From an uncultured Bacillus sp. (lineage in GTDB: Bacteria; Bacillota; Bacilli; Bacillales_B; DSM-18226): DNA of 64,000 bases. Shown here piece after piece: positions 54,993-64,000 of this stretch; position 1 is the first letter of the stretch; each line of letters starts with the position of its first letter. Under the pieces are notes generated by a model, which did no database searches, was not told the DNA's origin, and was given only the letters and a program-made list of their open reading frames with translations. The position numbers and the translations under genes are program-made. Where the stretch lies: contig NZ_CAMLDX010000005.1 in the NCBI RefSeq assembly GCF_946478885.1, positions 1-64,000 on the forward strand, read 5' to 3'.

Positions 54993-55838
54993 TTAAAATT
55001 CCTCATAGACTGCAGGATTCTGGTTGGCAATTCTTCCTTCAGGGAAGGAGAGCCCGTTAATGATTTCCATGTCTGACTCATCCAGAGCAAAGTCAAACAG
55101 AGAGATGTTTTCAAGTTGGCGGACTGCTGACGCTGATTTTGGAATAGAAACAGCACCGAGCTGATAGTGCCAGCGTAAAACAATTTGGACAATTGTCTTG
55201 TTATGCTTTTGAGCAATCTGCTGCATCACTGGAAGTTCGATGTCGCGGGCTCCGCGGGTTAAAGGACTCCATGATTCGGTCATGATGTTTTTCTCAGCAT
55301 GATATTTTCTTTGCTTCTCTTGGTTGAAGTATGGGTGCAGTTCGATTTGGTTTACGCTAGGCAGTACGCTGGTTTCCTTTTCCAGCCGATCGATATGTTC
55401 GGGCAGGAAGTTGCACACACCGATGGAGCGGATTAGACCCCATTTCTTTGCATCAATCAAAGCCTGCCATGCTTCAACATAATGATCTTGCTTAGGGTTC
55501 GGCCAGTGAATGAGATATAAATCATAATAATCAAGTCCTGCGCGGTATAGAGATTCCTGAATGGCAGCTACTGCTTTATCATATTCCTGATAGCGACCGG
55601 GAAGCTTTGAGGTAATTCTCAACTGCTCGCGCGGGATTGAAGTACGTCTCACTGCTTCCCCGATTGTTCCTTCATTTTCATAATTATAGGCAGCATCTAG
55701 CAGGCGGTAGCCTAAATCTACTGCGCTAAGTATTGAGTTGACTCCTTCATTTCCCCGAATGTGATATGTACCTAAACCAATGACCGGTAGCGTCATGCCA
55801 TCGTTCAATGTAACCTCAGGAATTTTCAAGTTCCCCAT
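54993..55838 (-). CDS. aldo/keto reductase (YtbE/YvgN-like)
   Basis: A 281-residue NADPH-dependent reductase with the AKR barrel. The catalytic residues lie in LLDAAYNYENEGTIGEAVR (Asp, Tyr), ITSKLPG (Lys) and YLIHWPNP (His). NADPH-binding SIPKSASAVRQLENISLFDF is near the end. ATG 55838 follows AAAGGAG by 8 bases. Reduces small aldehydes such as methylglyoxal in related species. Monocistronic. Confidence 0.92.
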   Translation of the reverse strand: MGNLKIPEVTLNDGMTLPVIGLGTYHIRGNEGVNSILSAVDLGYRLLDAAYNYENEGTIGEAVRRTSIPREQLRITSKLPGRYQEYDKAVAAIQESLYRAGLDYYDLYLIHWPNPKQDHYVEAWQALIDAKKWGLIRSIGVCNFLPEHIDRLEKETSVLPSVNQIELHPYFNQEKQRKYHAEKNIMTESWSPLTRGARDIELPVMQQIAQKHNKTIVQIVLRWHYQLGAVSIPKSASAVRQLENISLFDFALDESDMEIINGLSFPEGRIANQNPAVYEEF

Positions 55839-55965
55839 TTTCTTCACTCCTTTCGTATCATTTTAAGATTAGCATAATTTAATAAGGATTTCATGAATTC
55901 TGGCTTCCACTAAGGTGAAGATTGTACTGAATGAACGCCCCCAAAGATGTGAAAAATGCAAAATA

Positions 55966-56000
55966 AAAAACCCGCAGTTCCATGGAGGATGCGGGTTTTT
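55966..56000. terminator. terminator of the 54-residue gene
   Basis: AAAAACCCGCA (55966-55976) pairs with TGCGGGTTTTT (55990-56000). Works in both directions. Confidence 0.9.
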
Positions 56001-56019
56001 ACATTCTATTTGTTTGTTG

Positions 56020-56184
56020 TTATATTTGCGAAGGAGAGGCTACAATGTGAAATCCTTCGGCAGCGTATATTTCTTGGAACTGCCGGATGCGTTCGTCGAT
56101 TTCCGACTCGGGAATGTCAGTGTCACAGACCGAAGATGTATCGAATTCATAGCTTACAAACCATAAATCATATAATTTTTCCAT
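56020..56184 (-). CDS. 54-residue acidic small protein
   Basis: Reads MEKLYDLWFVSYEFDTSSVC then DTDIPESEIDERIRQFQEIY and ends AAEGFHIVASPSQI. AAGGAGTGAAGGGAT lies before the ATG and a strong terminator 20 bases after the stop. Net acidic, soluble. No family recognised. The site and terminator make it a convincing gene. Confidence 0.7.
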   Translation of the reverse strand: MEKLYDLWFVSYEFDTSSVCDTDIPESEIDERIRQFQEIYAAEGFHIVASPSQI

Positions 56185-56586
56185 ATCCCTTCACTCCTTA
56201 TAATATGATGATCTAGGCTTTGGCTAAACAAAGGCCGAACTGTACAGCTTTCAAGGAAGTTTTGTATATGTTATTAATTTGTGTATTATATTATTCATGA
56301 ACCTGAAAAAAGGATTCATCGGCATACTTAAGTTTTCTATATTAATAAGAGATCTCCTTTTTTAAAATGAAAAAAATCTTTCCCCTTCATTCATTTTGTT
56401 ATGGGTTCTATCAGTGAGGAACGGATGGTAAATTTTCTTCATGAATCTGCCTGTGATCATGCACGAAAGTTTTCATCAGGTCTTTAAGAGATTCGCTACC
56501 AAAAATAAACGGAACGCCGTCTTGACGCTCCGTTCTCTATCCTATATCAGGCAAAATTCTTCACCATTCCCATCATTTATATACCC
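56185..56586. other. 402-base stretch with the alaP terminator
   Basis: Upstream region of the 54-residue gene and downstream region of the permease gene; only the terminator at 56501-56534 was found. Confidence 0.5.
56501..56534 (-). terminator. terminator of the amino acid permease
   Basis: AACGGAACG (56508-56516) and CGCTCCGTT (56526-56534) pair with one G-T; on the minus strand TATTTTT follows. Confidence 0.8.
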
Positions 56587-57999
56587 TTATCCTAGCTGCT
56601 CCTTCTGCTCCGCTTTCGCAGTGTGCTCCTTTTTCTTATGGAATCCCTTTGTATAATAAACCCCGACTAAAAAGAAAATCCATGCCGGTCCAACGAATAG
56701 GGCAATTCTTGTGTCCGGGAAATAGGCCATTAATCCAATCACTAGGGCTAGAAAAGCTAATGATAAATAAGAAGTAAATGGATAAAGTGGCAATTTATAT
56801 TTCAAGCTATCAATCTGCTCCGGGTTCAGGCTCTTACGGAATTTGATTTGCGATAACAAAATCATGGCCCAGGTCCAAATTGCGCCAAATGTTGAAACTG
56901 CGGTTACCCAGATGAAAACCTTATCCGGAACGAAATAGTTAAGTATTACCCCGATTAATAAAGCGCCTGCTGTGGCCATAACGGCAAAGCTTGGAACGCC
57001 GTTTTTGTTTAATTTTCTAAAAGCCGGAGGAGCCTCTCCGTTATGCGCTAAATCATAGAGCATCCGCGAAGTACTGAAAATACCACCGTTACAAGAAGAA
57101 AGGGCTGCGGTTAATACAACAAAGTTAATGATTCCTGATGCGGCAGGGATGCCGATTTTATCAAAGGTTAACACGAATGGACTCCCATTGGCTCCAATCT
57201 CCGGCCAAGGGTAAATGGCCATAATCACAAACAATGCGCCAACATAGAAGATCAGAATACGGTAGAAAACGGTATCGATTGCTTTTGCCAGCGTCTTTTC
57301 TGGATTTTTCGCTTCTCCGGCAGTAATCCCGATCATCTCTACCCCAAGGAAGGCAAACATTACCATTTGCAGGGACATTAAGACCCCGGTCATGCCATTT
57401 GGCAGAAACCCGCCATTCTTCCAGAGGTTGCTGATGCCGGTGGCAATTCCCCCGTTGCCGATCCCGAAGATAATCATGCCTAGTCCAACGAGAATCATCA
57501 TGATAATGGCAACGATTTTTATCAAAGCAAACCAAAACTCCATTTCTCCATAAGCTTTCACCGAAAAGAAGTTAATCGTCATCATAATGGCTAGAGCGGA
57601 AAGGACCCAAATCCAGCGCGGTACACTCGGAAACCAGAATTCCATATAAATACCGGCTGCCGTTAGTTCCGCCATTCCTGTTACGACCCACAAAAACCAA
57701 TAGTTCCAGCCTGTAATGAAGCCTGATAAATTTCCTAAATAATCACGGGCATATTTGCTGAACGAGCCCGCTACCGGGTTATGAATCCCCATTTCCCCGA
57801 GTGCCCTCATAATAAAGAAGATGATGATTCCGCATACGATGTAACCTAACAAAATCCCTGGTCCTGCTAGCTGGATCGTGGATGCGGATCCTAGAAACAG
57901 CCCAACTCCGATGGCCGAGCCCAAGGCCATGAGGGTAATATGTCTTTCCTCAAGTCCTCTTTGTAATTGATGTGATTTTTTTGGAAGATCCTTTTTCAT
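56587..57999 (-). CDS. alaP: amino acid permease, probable alanine transporter (AlaP/YtnA-like)
   Basis: A 470-residue, 12-span APC permease. LEERHITLMALGSAIGVGLF is the first-helix signature, SFSKYARDYLGNLSGFITGW and GITAGEAKNPEKTLAKAIDT are typical of the YtnA/AapA group. It faces away from the AdeR regulator and the ald-alr genes, so alanine (L or D) is the likely substrate. A cre-like site and several TTCACA repeats lie in the shared control region. Gene name is by context. Confidence 0.85.
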   Translation of the reverse strand: MKKDLPKKSHQLQRGLEERHITLMALGSAIGVGLFLGSASTIQLAGPGILLGYIVCGIIIFFIMRALGEMGIHNPVAGSFSKYARDYLGNLSGFITGWNYWFLWVVTGMAELTAAGIYMEFWFPSVPRWIWVLSALAIMMTINFFSVKAYGEMEFWFALIKIVAIIMMILVGLGMIIFGIGNGGIATGISNLWKNGGFLPNGMTGVLMSLQMVMFAFLGVEMIGITAGEAKNPEKTLAKAIDTVFYRILIFYVGALFVIMAIYPWPEIGANGSPFVLTFDKIGIPAASGIINFVVLTAALSSCNGGIFSTSRMLYDLAHNGEAPPAFRKLNKNGVPSFAVMATAGALLIGVILNYFVPDKVFIWVTAVSTFGAIWTWAMILLSQIKFRKSLNPEQIDSLKYKLPLYPFTSYLSLAFLALVIGLMAYFPDTRIALFVGPAWIFFLVGVYYTKGFHKKKEHTAKAEQKEQLG

Positions 58000-58095
58000 G
58001 CCTTTCCCTCCCTATTTAATCCATGCAGTTCATTATTCACAAAGCCCCCAGATTGAATCGAACGAACACTTTTTCAGTGTACATCAAAAATAAAA

Positions 58096-58109
58096 GGAAA
58101 ACGTTTACA
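58096..58109 (-). promoter_or_regulatory. cre-like CcpA site upstream of alaP
   Basis: Minus strand TGTAAACGTTTTCC, 13 of 14 to the CcpA consensus. Suggests carbon catabolite control of the permease. Confidence 0.55.
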
Positions 58110-58258
58110 TTTCGAAAAAATTTTTATGAAAAACAAGTAATTTACTATTCAATCTTAACATTTTTTAATTTACAATAGTTTTGTGAAAACGTTAAAAAAT
58201 ATTTCACATTTTTGTATCAGACTCACAAAAGTGTTAAAAAATTCACAACCTTCATTCA

Positions 58259-58272
58259 TGTAAGCGCTTATG
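58259..58272 (+). promoter_or_regulatory. cre-like site upstream of adeR
   Basis: TGTAAGCGCTTATG, 12 of 14 to the CcpA consensus, 38 bases before the adeR start. Confidence 0.5.
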
Positions 58273-58309
58273 ATTTATTTCTATTAAGTAGCAGAAAGGT
58301 TTGATTAGC

Positions 58310-59575
58310 ATGATACAGAATCCTTTTCATACTCATATTCACAGCCTGGAGGAATTAGCAGACGGAATCAGTGCTGAGCTTCATCGCCCGGTTACGATTG
58401 AAGATGTGCACCACCGGCTTCTGTCTCACAGCTCCCATCAGAGTACAGATGCTGCCAGAACCTCTACCATCATTGAACGGCGGGTTCCTGAGCGAGTGAT
58501 CAACCACTTATGGAGAACCGGAGTCATCCCAACCTTGATGGCTGCCAAAGGGCCCATCTATATTCCTGAGATCAAAGAGATAGGTTTGGGAAATCGGCTT
58601 GTTATTTCCATTTGGCACAAAGAGCAGGTGCTTGGCTTTATTTGGGTGCTCGAAGGAGAGAATACTTTTACTGAAAAAGACAAACAGTTTATGAAATATG
58701 CAGCTGAATCCGCTAAAAATTTCCTGCTGAAAAGAAAAATTAAGATGAATATAAAAGAAGAGAATCATCAGGAGGTTTTTTGGAAGATGCTGACGGGACA
58801 GTTTCATTCCAATGAACTGATCATCGAGAAATTTAGGGCTCTTCGCATTATGCAGCCATCCTTCTATGTGATAGCGATTTTTCAATTTTCGCAGGCTATC
58901 ACAGATGACGAGGAACGAAAGCTTGGCTATGTATTAAATGCGATGCAGGGCTGCGAAGTATTGCTATACACAATTGATCAGGAGCAATTAATTATTCTCG
59001 CTGCATTAAATGAAAAAGAACTATCCTTAGAAATACTATATCAATTCAGTGAACGTTTGATTAGTAAAATAAAAGAGCGGCTTGGAGTCGATTCGGTTAT
59101 CCAGGGAATCAGCAGTGTGCAAAGTGATCTCGTTCACATCGGAACGGCGTACAAAGAGGCCTCGACTGTATTATCGATGAAAAAAACATTTGCGGTTGAA
59201 ATCGATCACATTCATAGTTATCAAAATTTGGGATTTTATCGGTATCTTGATATTCTTCTAGCGAATTTAAAAGCAGAGGAGCTGGAGAGTTACCATTTAA
59301 AAAAGCTTCATGAATATGATCAAAAATATAATACAAATCTCGTTGAAACATTGGAGGAATATTTAATTAAGGATTGTAATATCCATGACGCAGCCCGTTC
59401 CTTAAATATTCACTCCAACACACTTAATTATCGTCTAAAACGCATCTCCGATATTGGGGAAATTGATCTAAAAGATGTGACACAAAAAACAACCTTGTTT
59501 TTGGTGCTGAAATTGACACGTCACAGTGGTAATCCAAATTCAGAATTTCTAGAAATAGGGAATAATGCTAGTTAA
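58310..59575 (+). CDS. adeR: PucR/CdaR-family regulator AdeR
   Basis: A 421-residue regulator. The first half (to about residue 150) is a GAF-like sensor. The C-terminal HTH_30 reads YLIKDCNIHDAARSLNIHSN then TLNYRLKRISDI. ATG 58310 follows AAAGGT by about 10 bases; the TTG three codons earlier overlaps that site. In B. subtilis AdeR activates the alanine dehydrogenase gene in response to L-alanine, and here ald follows directly. Confidence 0.88.
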   Translation: MIQNPFHTHIHSLEELADGISAELHRPVTIEDVHHRLLSHSSHQSTDAARTSTIIERRVPERVINHLWRTGVIPTLMAAKGPIYIPEIKEIGLGNRLVISIWHKEQVLGFIWVLEGENTFTEKDKQFMKYAAESAKNFLLKRKIKMNIKEENHQEVFWKMLTGQFHSNELIIEKFRALRIMQPSFYVIAIFQFSQAITDDEERKLGYVLNAMQGCEVLLYTIDQEQLIILAALNEKELSLEILYQFSERLISKIKERLGVDSVIQGISSVQSDLVHIGTAYKEASTVLSMKKTFAVEIDHIHSYQNLGFYRYLDILLANLKAEELESYHLKKLHEYDQKYNTNLVETLEEYLIKDCNIHDAARSLNIHSNTLNYRLKRISDIGEIDLKDVTQKTTLFLVLKLTRHSGNPNSEFLEIGNNAS

Positions 59576-59757
59576 TAACAGTATGTCAATATAATATATA
59601 TAAATGTTGTGATGTTGTTCACAAAATATTCATAATTTCGTGTATTTCAACAAAAGTTCCTTTCCAATTTTTCATTTTTAAACAAAGAAATCTGATGATG
59701 ATTGAACTATGCTTAAGTCAGTTATAAAATATCCTGTAATGAGGGAGGAATTTTACA

Positions 59758-60891
59758 ATGATTATTGGTGTACCGAAAGAAATTAAAAATAACGAAAGCC
59801 GAGTAGCATTAACTCCAAGCGGAGTTGTTTCACTTGTTCACGCAGGACATAAGGTCTTAATGGAAGTCGGGGCCGGAATTGGAAGCGCATTCACTGATGA
59901 AGAATACGCTGCGGCAGGAGCCAGGATCATTGAACAGGCAGCTGATGTTTGGGGTCAAGCAGAAATGATTATGAAGGTGAAAGAACCACTTGAAAGCGAA
60001 TATCAATATTTTCGTAAGGGCTTAATCCTCTTCACCTATCTCCATCTTGCTGCTGAACCAGAATTAACAAAGGCGTTAAAGGAATCAGGGGTATTCGCCA
60101 TTGCTTACGAAACAGTTGAAGTGAACCGCACGCTTCCGCTTCTGTCGCCTATGAGCGAGGTAGCCGGACGGATGTCCGCTCAAATCGGAGCGCAGTTCTT
60201 GCAGCGGATAAATGGCGGAAAAGGAATTCTTCTTGCTGGTGTACCGGGTGTTTCTCGCGGTAAGGTTACGATTGTGGGCGGCGGTGTAGTTGGAACCAAT
60301 GCAGCGAAAATGGCTATTGGTCTCGGAGCCGATGTCACGATTCTAGACCTTAGCGCAGATCGCCTTCGCCAGTTAGATGATATTTTCGGCAACTCCATTA
60401 AGACCCTAATGTCCAATCCATATAATATTGCAGAAGCAGTGAAGGAGGCTGACCTATTAATTGGTGCCGTCCTCATTCCGGGTGCCAAGGCGCCAAAGCT
60501 GGTTACGGAAGAAATGGTGCAATCGATGAAGCCAGGCTCTGTGATCGTTGATGTAGCGATTGATCAGGGGGGAATTGTTGCCACTAATGATCGAGTGACA
60601 ACACATGACGATCCAACCTTTGTCAAACACGGAGTTGTTCACTATGCAGTAGCCAATATGCCTGGTGCCGTTCCAAGAACTTCCACCTTTGCTCTGACAA
60701 ATGTAACTGTTCCATATGCACTGCAAATTGCCAATAAAGGGCCTATTCAAGCGATTATTGATAACCCTGCCCTAAAACTCGGTGTAAATGTGGTGAATGG
60801 GGAAGTCACCTATGAACCTGTAGCGAAGGAGCTAGGCTACACCTATGTGCCGGTTGAAAAGGCACTTGATCAGGATTTGGTTACCATCTAA
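59758..60891 (+). CDS. ald: alanine dehydrogenase
   Basis: A 377-residue enzyme (B. subtilis 378). [20 protein letters not shown] opens it. Lys75 (MKVKEPL) and His96 (YLHLAAE) are the substrate-binding pair. The NAD fold is [20 protein letters not shown]. Interconverts L-alanine and pyruvate plus ammonia. GAGGGAGGA precedes the ATG. Activated by AdeR; TTCACA repeats lie in the 180-base upstream region. Important for sporulation on alanine. Confidence 0.97.
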   Translation: MIIGVPKEIKNNESRVALTPSGVVSLVHAGHKVLMEVGAGIGSAFTDEEYAAAGARIIEQAADVWGQAEMIMKVKEPLESEYQYFRKGLILFTYLHLAAEPELTKALKESGVFAIAYETVEVNRTLPLLSPMSEVAGRMSAQIGAQFLQRINGGKGILLAGVPGVSRGKVTIVGGGVVGTNAAKMAIGLGADVTILDLSADRLRQLDDIFGNSIKTLMSNPYNIAEAVKEADLLIGAVLIPGAKAPKLVTEEMVQSMKPGSVIVDVAIDQGGIVATNDRVTTHDDPTFVKHGVVHYAVANMPGAVPRTSTFALTNVTVPYALQIANKGPIQAIIDNPALKLGVNVVNGEVTYEPVAKELGYTYVPVEKALDQDLVTI

Positions 60892-60933
60892 ATAATTTAC
60901 TGTATTTGCTGACGTTTATAATATAGCTATTAT

Positions 60934-60963
60934 TCCCTCAAGGTTGCTCTTGGGGGCTTTTTC
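60934..60963 (+). terminator. ald terminator
   Basis: CCCTCAAG (60935-60942) pairs with CTTGGGGG (60949-60956), one T-G pair, followed by CTTTTT. Confidence 0.85.
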
Positions 60964-61048
60964 ATCGTATGTCACTTTAGGGCTTTCGGGCTGGCATGAT
61001 ATCTGATTTTTGGAAAAAGGACGGCTGAATCTAAAGCAGGATAAGAGA

Positions 61049-61165
61049 ATGCACAGGTCAGCACCATTATTTTTTTATGAAGAATTCCTTTTAAATGTTT
61101 GGGAAAAATCTCTAGAGCGGCATGTCCATAAAGCATATACTAAAAAAGCGAATGAATACGAGTAG
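61049..61165 (+). CDS. possible 38-residue protein upstream of alr
   Basis: Reads MHRSAPLFFYEEFLLNVWEK then SLERHVHKAYTKKANEYE. AGGA lies 7 bases before the ATG and alr starts 30 bases after the stop. Composition looks coding, but no family is recognised and it may be a remnant. Confidence 0.4.
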   Translation: MHRSAPLFFYEEFLLNVWEKSLERHVHKAYTKKANEYE

Positions 61166-61194
61166 GAACAAAGGAAAACTGAGGGGGAGACGAA

Positions 61195-62379
61195 ATGAAC
61201 CAACCGAGTTACCGTGACACATGGGCGGAGATTTCCTTTGCAGCCATCATACATAATGTCAGACAATTTAAAGACTTTATCCATAAATCAGTCCGTCTGA
61301 TGGCTGTTGTAAAGGCAGATGGATATGGCCATGGGGCGGTGGAAACGGCTCGAGCCGCATTGGAGGCAGGAGCAGATGATTTGGCGGTCGCTTTGCTTGA
61401 TGAGGCAATAGAGCTGAGGGAAGCAGGTATCACACAGCCTATTCTTGTATTAGGCTATACACCGAACCGCTCGATCCGGGATGCGATCCTAGCAGGCATT
61501 GATATAACCGTATATTCAAATGCCACCTTAGACGAGGTCATTAAGCAGGCCAATGAACTGAAAAAAATTGCCTCAATTCATCTTAAAGTGGATACCGGGA
61601 TGTCAAGGATTGGCGTACAAACAAAGGAAGAAGCGCTTGCATTGGCGAGAAAAGCAGACATGTCACCTTATATCTTTCTAAAGGGAATTTTCACTCATTT
61701 TGCTCATGCCGATAGTGAGGATCCGGTCTTTACACACAAGCAGTTTGAGACATTCATCGAGGTGAACAAATATTTGGAGAAATCCGGGATTCTGATCCCG
61801 CTCAAGCACTGCTGCAATAGTGCGGGCACCATGAAATTTCCAGGTATGCATCTAGATATGGTCCGCATCGGTATTGCTCTTTACGGCCTGTATCCGGATG
61901 ACTCCCTGAAGAACAGCCGTATTAAGCTGGAACAGGCGATGAGCTTGAAAACGAGAATAGCAGCCATTAAAACCGTGCCGAAATCTCAGCCAATCAGCTA
62001 CGGTTGTACTTATATACCGACCCAGGATTCGGTTATTGCGACTCTGCCGATTGGTTATGCCGATGGATTATCACGCCTGCTCTCAAATCGGGGCAGTGTC
62101 ATCCTGCATGGGCAAAAGGTGCCGATCACCGGCCGCATCTGCATGGATCAAACCATGATTGACGCCACTGCAGTACCGCAGGCTCTACAAGGCGATGAGG
62201 TTACCATATTCGGGCATAGCGGCAATACCTTCCTTGCGATAGATGAAATTGCCCAACTAATGGGCACCATCAACTACGAAGTTGTCTGCCTTATAGGAAA
62301 ACGCGTTCCGCGAGTCTATATCAGGCAGCTGAACTCATCCGGGAACAATCCGATGCGTTCTCTAAAGCAGTCGATTTAA
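61195..62379 (+). CDS. alr: alanine racemase
   Basis: A 394-residue fold-III PLP enzyme. Lys40 in VVKADGYGHGAVETARAAL holds PLP. The second catalytic residue is the Tyr in PISYGCTYIPTQ. VRIGIALYGLYP and GRICMDQTMIDAT are family signatures. Converts L- to D-alanine for the cell wall. GGGGGAGA precedes the ATG. The link with ald, adeR and alaP suggests it also serves alanine breakdown or germination inhibition in spores. Confidence 0.96.
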   Translation: MNQPSYRDTWAEISFAAIIHNVRQFKDFIHKSVRLMAVVKADGYGHGAVETARAALEAGADDLAVALLDEAIELREAGITQPILVLGYTPNRSIRDAILAGIDITVYSNATLDEVIKQANELKKIASIHLKVDTGMSRIGVQTKEEALALARKADMSPYIFLKGIFTHFAHADSEDPVFTHKQFETFIEVNKYLEKSGILIPLKHCCNSAGTMKFPGMHLDMVRIGIALYGLYPDDSLKNSRIKLEQAMSLKTRIAAIKTVPKSQPISYGCTYIPTQDSVIATLPIGYADGLSRLLSNRGSVILHGQKVPITGRICMDQTMIDATAVPQALQGDEVTIFGHSGNTFLAIDEIAQLMGTINYEVVCLIGKRVPRVYIRQLNSSGNNPMRSLKQSI

Positions 62380-62746
62380 TGGGAAGGAGCATAAGCATAG
62401 CTCTTTCCATTATACCAGCTAATATAAGTCAACACTTTTCATTTAAAGTATTAAGGCTAAAAATAGTGAATTAAAACACAGACATGGGTACAATATTGCG
62501 AAATCCTCGGGTCTAATTGACATGGAGTTACAAGGAGCGATGGCCATCTTCGCCGCAAATATAAAAAGAATATTGAAATTAATGAGTTAAAAAACGGGGT
62601 AATCCTGAAGTATATATGAAAAAGAAGACCTCACATTCATTTTTTAAATGTGAGGTCTTCTTTTTTAATGGGGCAACCTAAAAAACTAAGTAAAAAACAT
62701 ATGTTTTTCAGTGGCCTCCCTCTCAACCAACCTTTTTTACTTCTAA
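62380..62746. other. 367-base stretch, short remnant and terminator
   Basis: Holds a 16-codon frame near 62539 (MAIFAANIKRILKLMS after AAGGAGCG), likely a fragment, and the terminator below. Nothing else. Confidence 0.4.
62619..62665. terminator. strong bidirectional terminator
   Basis: 19-bp perfect stem (62619-62637 against 62647-62665) with A and T runs. It ends the alr transcript and probably the convergent DUF1657 gene. Confidence 0.92.
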
Positions 62747-62953
62747 TTATTGTTGTTTGTATTGAGGTTCTTCCTGTTCGATTTGTTGAACACGTGGTTC
62801 TATGCTGTCAATAACAGATTGGGTTTGTGTAGCAGCATCCTGATAAAGTATCTTGGCTTGTTGATTATCTGTACCAAGAGCAAATGTTTCAAAGCTAGCC
62901 TGCGCGCTTTTTAATCCTGCTAAAGCAGTCTTAACGTCATTGATGACTGTCAT
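62747..62953 (-). CDS. DUF1657 small protein, spore-associated family
   Basis: A 68-residue helical, Gln-rich protein: MTVINDVKTALAGLKSAQAS, then SFETFALGTDNQQAKILYQD and AATQTQSVIDSIEPRV. ATG 62953 follows AGGAGGTGATATTC. In spore formers this family is often in the spoVA/yhcN neighbourhood and made late in sporulation; here it is alone. Confidence 0.8.
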   Translation of the reverse strand: MTVINDVKTALAGLKSAQASFETFALGTDNQQAKILYQDAATQTQSVIDSIEPRVQQIEQEEPQYKQQ

Positions 62954-63596
62954 GAATATCACCTCCTATGTTGTTGTTTTTGACCTCTATTAGAATGCTA
63001 AATATATCCTTTTTTATTCATATTTATTAAATATTTGAAAATTTAAATATGAAATATTTTAATGTTTTTGGCAAAAATACATTTTGTAAAAATCTAAAGA
63101 AGGAAGGGAGATGAAAATTGAAAGACGAGGTTTTTAAAAAGGGATTAATGTACAGATAATTTTTTATGGTTACTGGGGGTTGTAGCAAGTTTGTACATTG
63201 TTTTTATCTAAATACAGGGATATTCCCCTAACAGAAGCATGGACTGATAGGCTTTTTTATTTTAGAAATAAGGTAATATTCGGTGTGTCTTATTACATTT
63301 TACATTAGTAAAAAAATGGTGACTAAAAAAAGCGAGGTTTACGAAGTATGTATAAGGACTATCGAGAAATTATTTTTGAACCAAAATCACGAGCTAGACA
63401 AAAGAATCTTTATGAAAGTTTAGAGGGGAGTTTTAAAAATACATAGGGAGATTCATGGTGAAAAAGTATACGTTCCCTTGGATCTAAGTAAGATTTGGGG
63501 CAGGATACATTAAAATAAGTGTCATTATGACAATACTATCAGCTATGTATAATTTAAAGTGTAATACGTACATTTTACATTTCACTTACATATATA
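62954..63596. other. 640-base AT-rich stretch
   Basis: Upstream region of the DUF1657 gene. A short frame at 63348-63446 is listed separately; nothing else recognised. Confidence 0.4.
63348..63446 (+). other. possible 32-residue frame or gene fragment
   Basis: MYKDYREIIFEPKSRARQKN then LYESLEGSFKNT. GAGGT lies about 12 bases upstream. It may be the N-terminus of a gene lost to the insertion at 63.6 kb. Confidence 0.25.
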
Positions 63597-63667
63597 GGTG
63601 ATGCTAGACTAAAAAGTAGACACAGATTGTTATAATAAAAATATAAACTATAACGAGATGTGTCTAA

Positions 63668-64000
63668 ATGGCAAGAGAAAATGGAAAACGGTACGATGAA
63701 ACATTTAAGAAGGAAACGGTAAAGTATATTGCTGAAAATAACAAGCCTGTAGCCCAAGTTGCAAGAGAAGTAGGTGTGAACATGAATACTTTACATGGTT
63801 GAATCAAAAAGTATGGCCAACAACCAGAAATTAAGGCTGTCCAAACGTTCTCTTCAGAAGAAGCTGAATGAAGAGTTCTCCAGAAAGTAATTCGTGATCT
63901 CAAGGAGGAGAATGAGATCTTAAAAAAGGCGATGGACGACTTCGCGAAAAGCCCTCGGTAAAGTATGAATTCATTCATGAAAATCGCTCCCGATTCCGAG
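63668..64000 (+). pseudogene. IS3-family element, broken orfA and start of orfB
   Basis: orfA reads MARENGKRYDETFKKETVKY, IAENNKPVAQVAREVGVNMN and TLHG, then TGA at 63800 where Trp is expected, and a second TGA at 63869, before RVLQKVIRDLKEENEILKKA. The HTH and leucine zipper are those of IS3/IS150 OrfA. orfB begins overlapping its end (FIHENRSRF) and runs off the window. GACTAAAAAGTAGACAC near 63606 may be the left terminal repeat. OrfA is inactive. Confidence 0.85.

Noticed and set aside
55915..56216. Two plus-strand frames opposite the 54-residue gene
   Set aside because: They cross a strong terminator and are antisense to a frame with a good ribosome binding site.

Overview
The window looks like a chromosome segment of an endospore-forming, facultatively anaerobic member of the Bacillaceae. 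The evidence is low-GC Firmicute-style genes with strong AGGAGG-type ribosome binding sites, a spore germination (GerA/GerB) operon, a DUF1657 spore-type small protein, a SigL-type sigma-54 factor, AdhE, and a Bacillus-type alanine utilisation block (alaP, adeR, ald, alr). The species cannot be named from the sequence alone.

Layout. 1-5.9 kb is an accessory, decayed zone: an IS630 transposase remnant, a nitronate monooxygenase, small hypothetical genes, a secreted protein, a broken HTH (DUF3967-like) gene, a broken IS4-family transposase and a tiny gene fragment. 6-8.3 kb holds a membrane protein and rpoN (sigma-54). 8.6-24.8 kb is the centrepiece, a carnitine/crotonobetaine reduction region. 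One sigma-54 promoter precedes an MFS transporter and a CocE-type hydrolase. A second precedes caiA-caiB-fixA-fixB-fixC-fixX-caiC and a MaoC-fold hydratase. Another MFS and an EamA transporter follow. Both promoters carry a pair of similar 17-18 bp half-palindromic sites at matching distances (about 120 and 190 bp upstream). A PAS-AAA-Fis sigma-54 activator (25.0-26.5 kb, minus strand) closes the region and is the obvious regulator. caiD, caiE and caiT are all absent, and the MaoC-like protein is the candidate replacement for the CaiD hydratase.

27-40 kb holds galE, a zinc alcohol dehydrogenase with its own sigma-54 promoter, an Fe-alcohol dehydrogenase/sensor kinase/NtrC-type regulator operon, a YibE/YibF membrane pair, a dhbB remnant and adhE with two repeated Rex-like sites. 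This is a fermentation and alcohol block, and its gaps are full of a dispersed GAAACAGG...CCTGTTTC palindrome family. 40-44 kb is a strange cluster: a DRE-TIM metallolyase fused to a cupin domain, a DUF441 membrane protein and two paralogous ThiF/MoeB-like E1 adenylating enzymes that share the same C-terminal tail. I consider it the best candidate for an undescribed biosynthetic system.

44.8-50 kb has a zinc-ribbon protein and an RND efflux pump divergent from a TetR regulator. 50-53 kb is a ger operon with a previously easy-to-miss 42-residue membrane protein overlapping gerA. 53.5-56.2 kb has a CDF cation exporter, an aldo/keto reductase and a 54-residue small protein. 56.5-62.4 kb is the alanine block. 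62.6-64 kb has a DUF1657 protein and, at the edge, a broken IS3-family element. No tRNA, rRNA or CRISPR array was seen.
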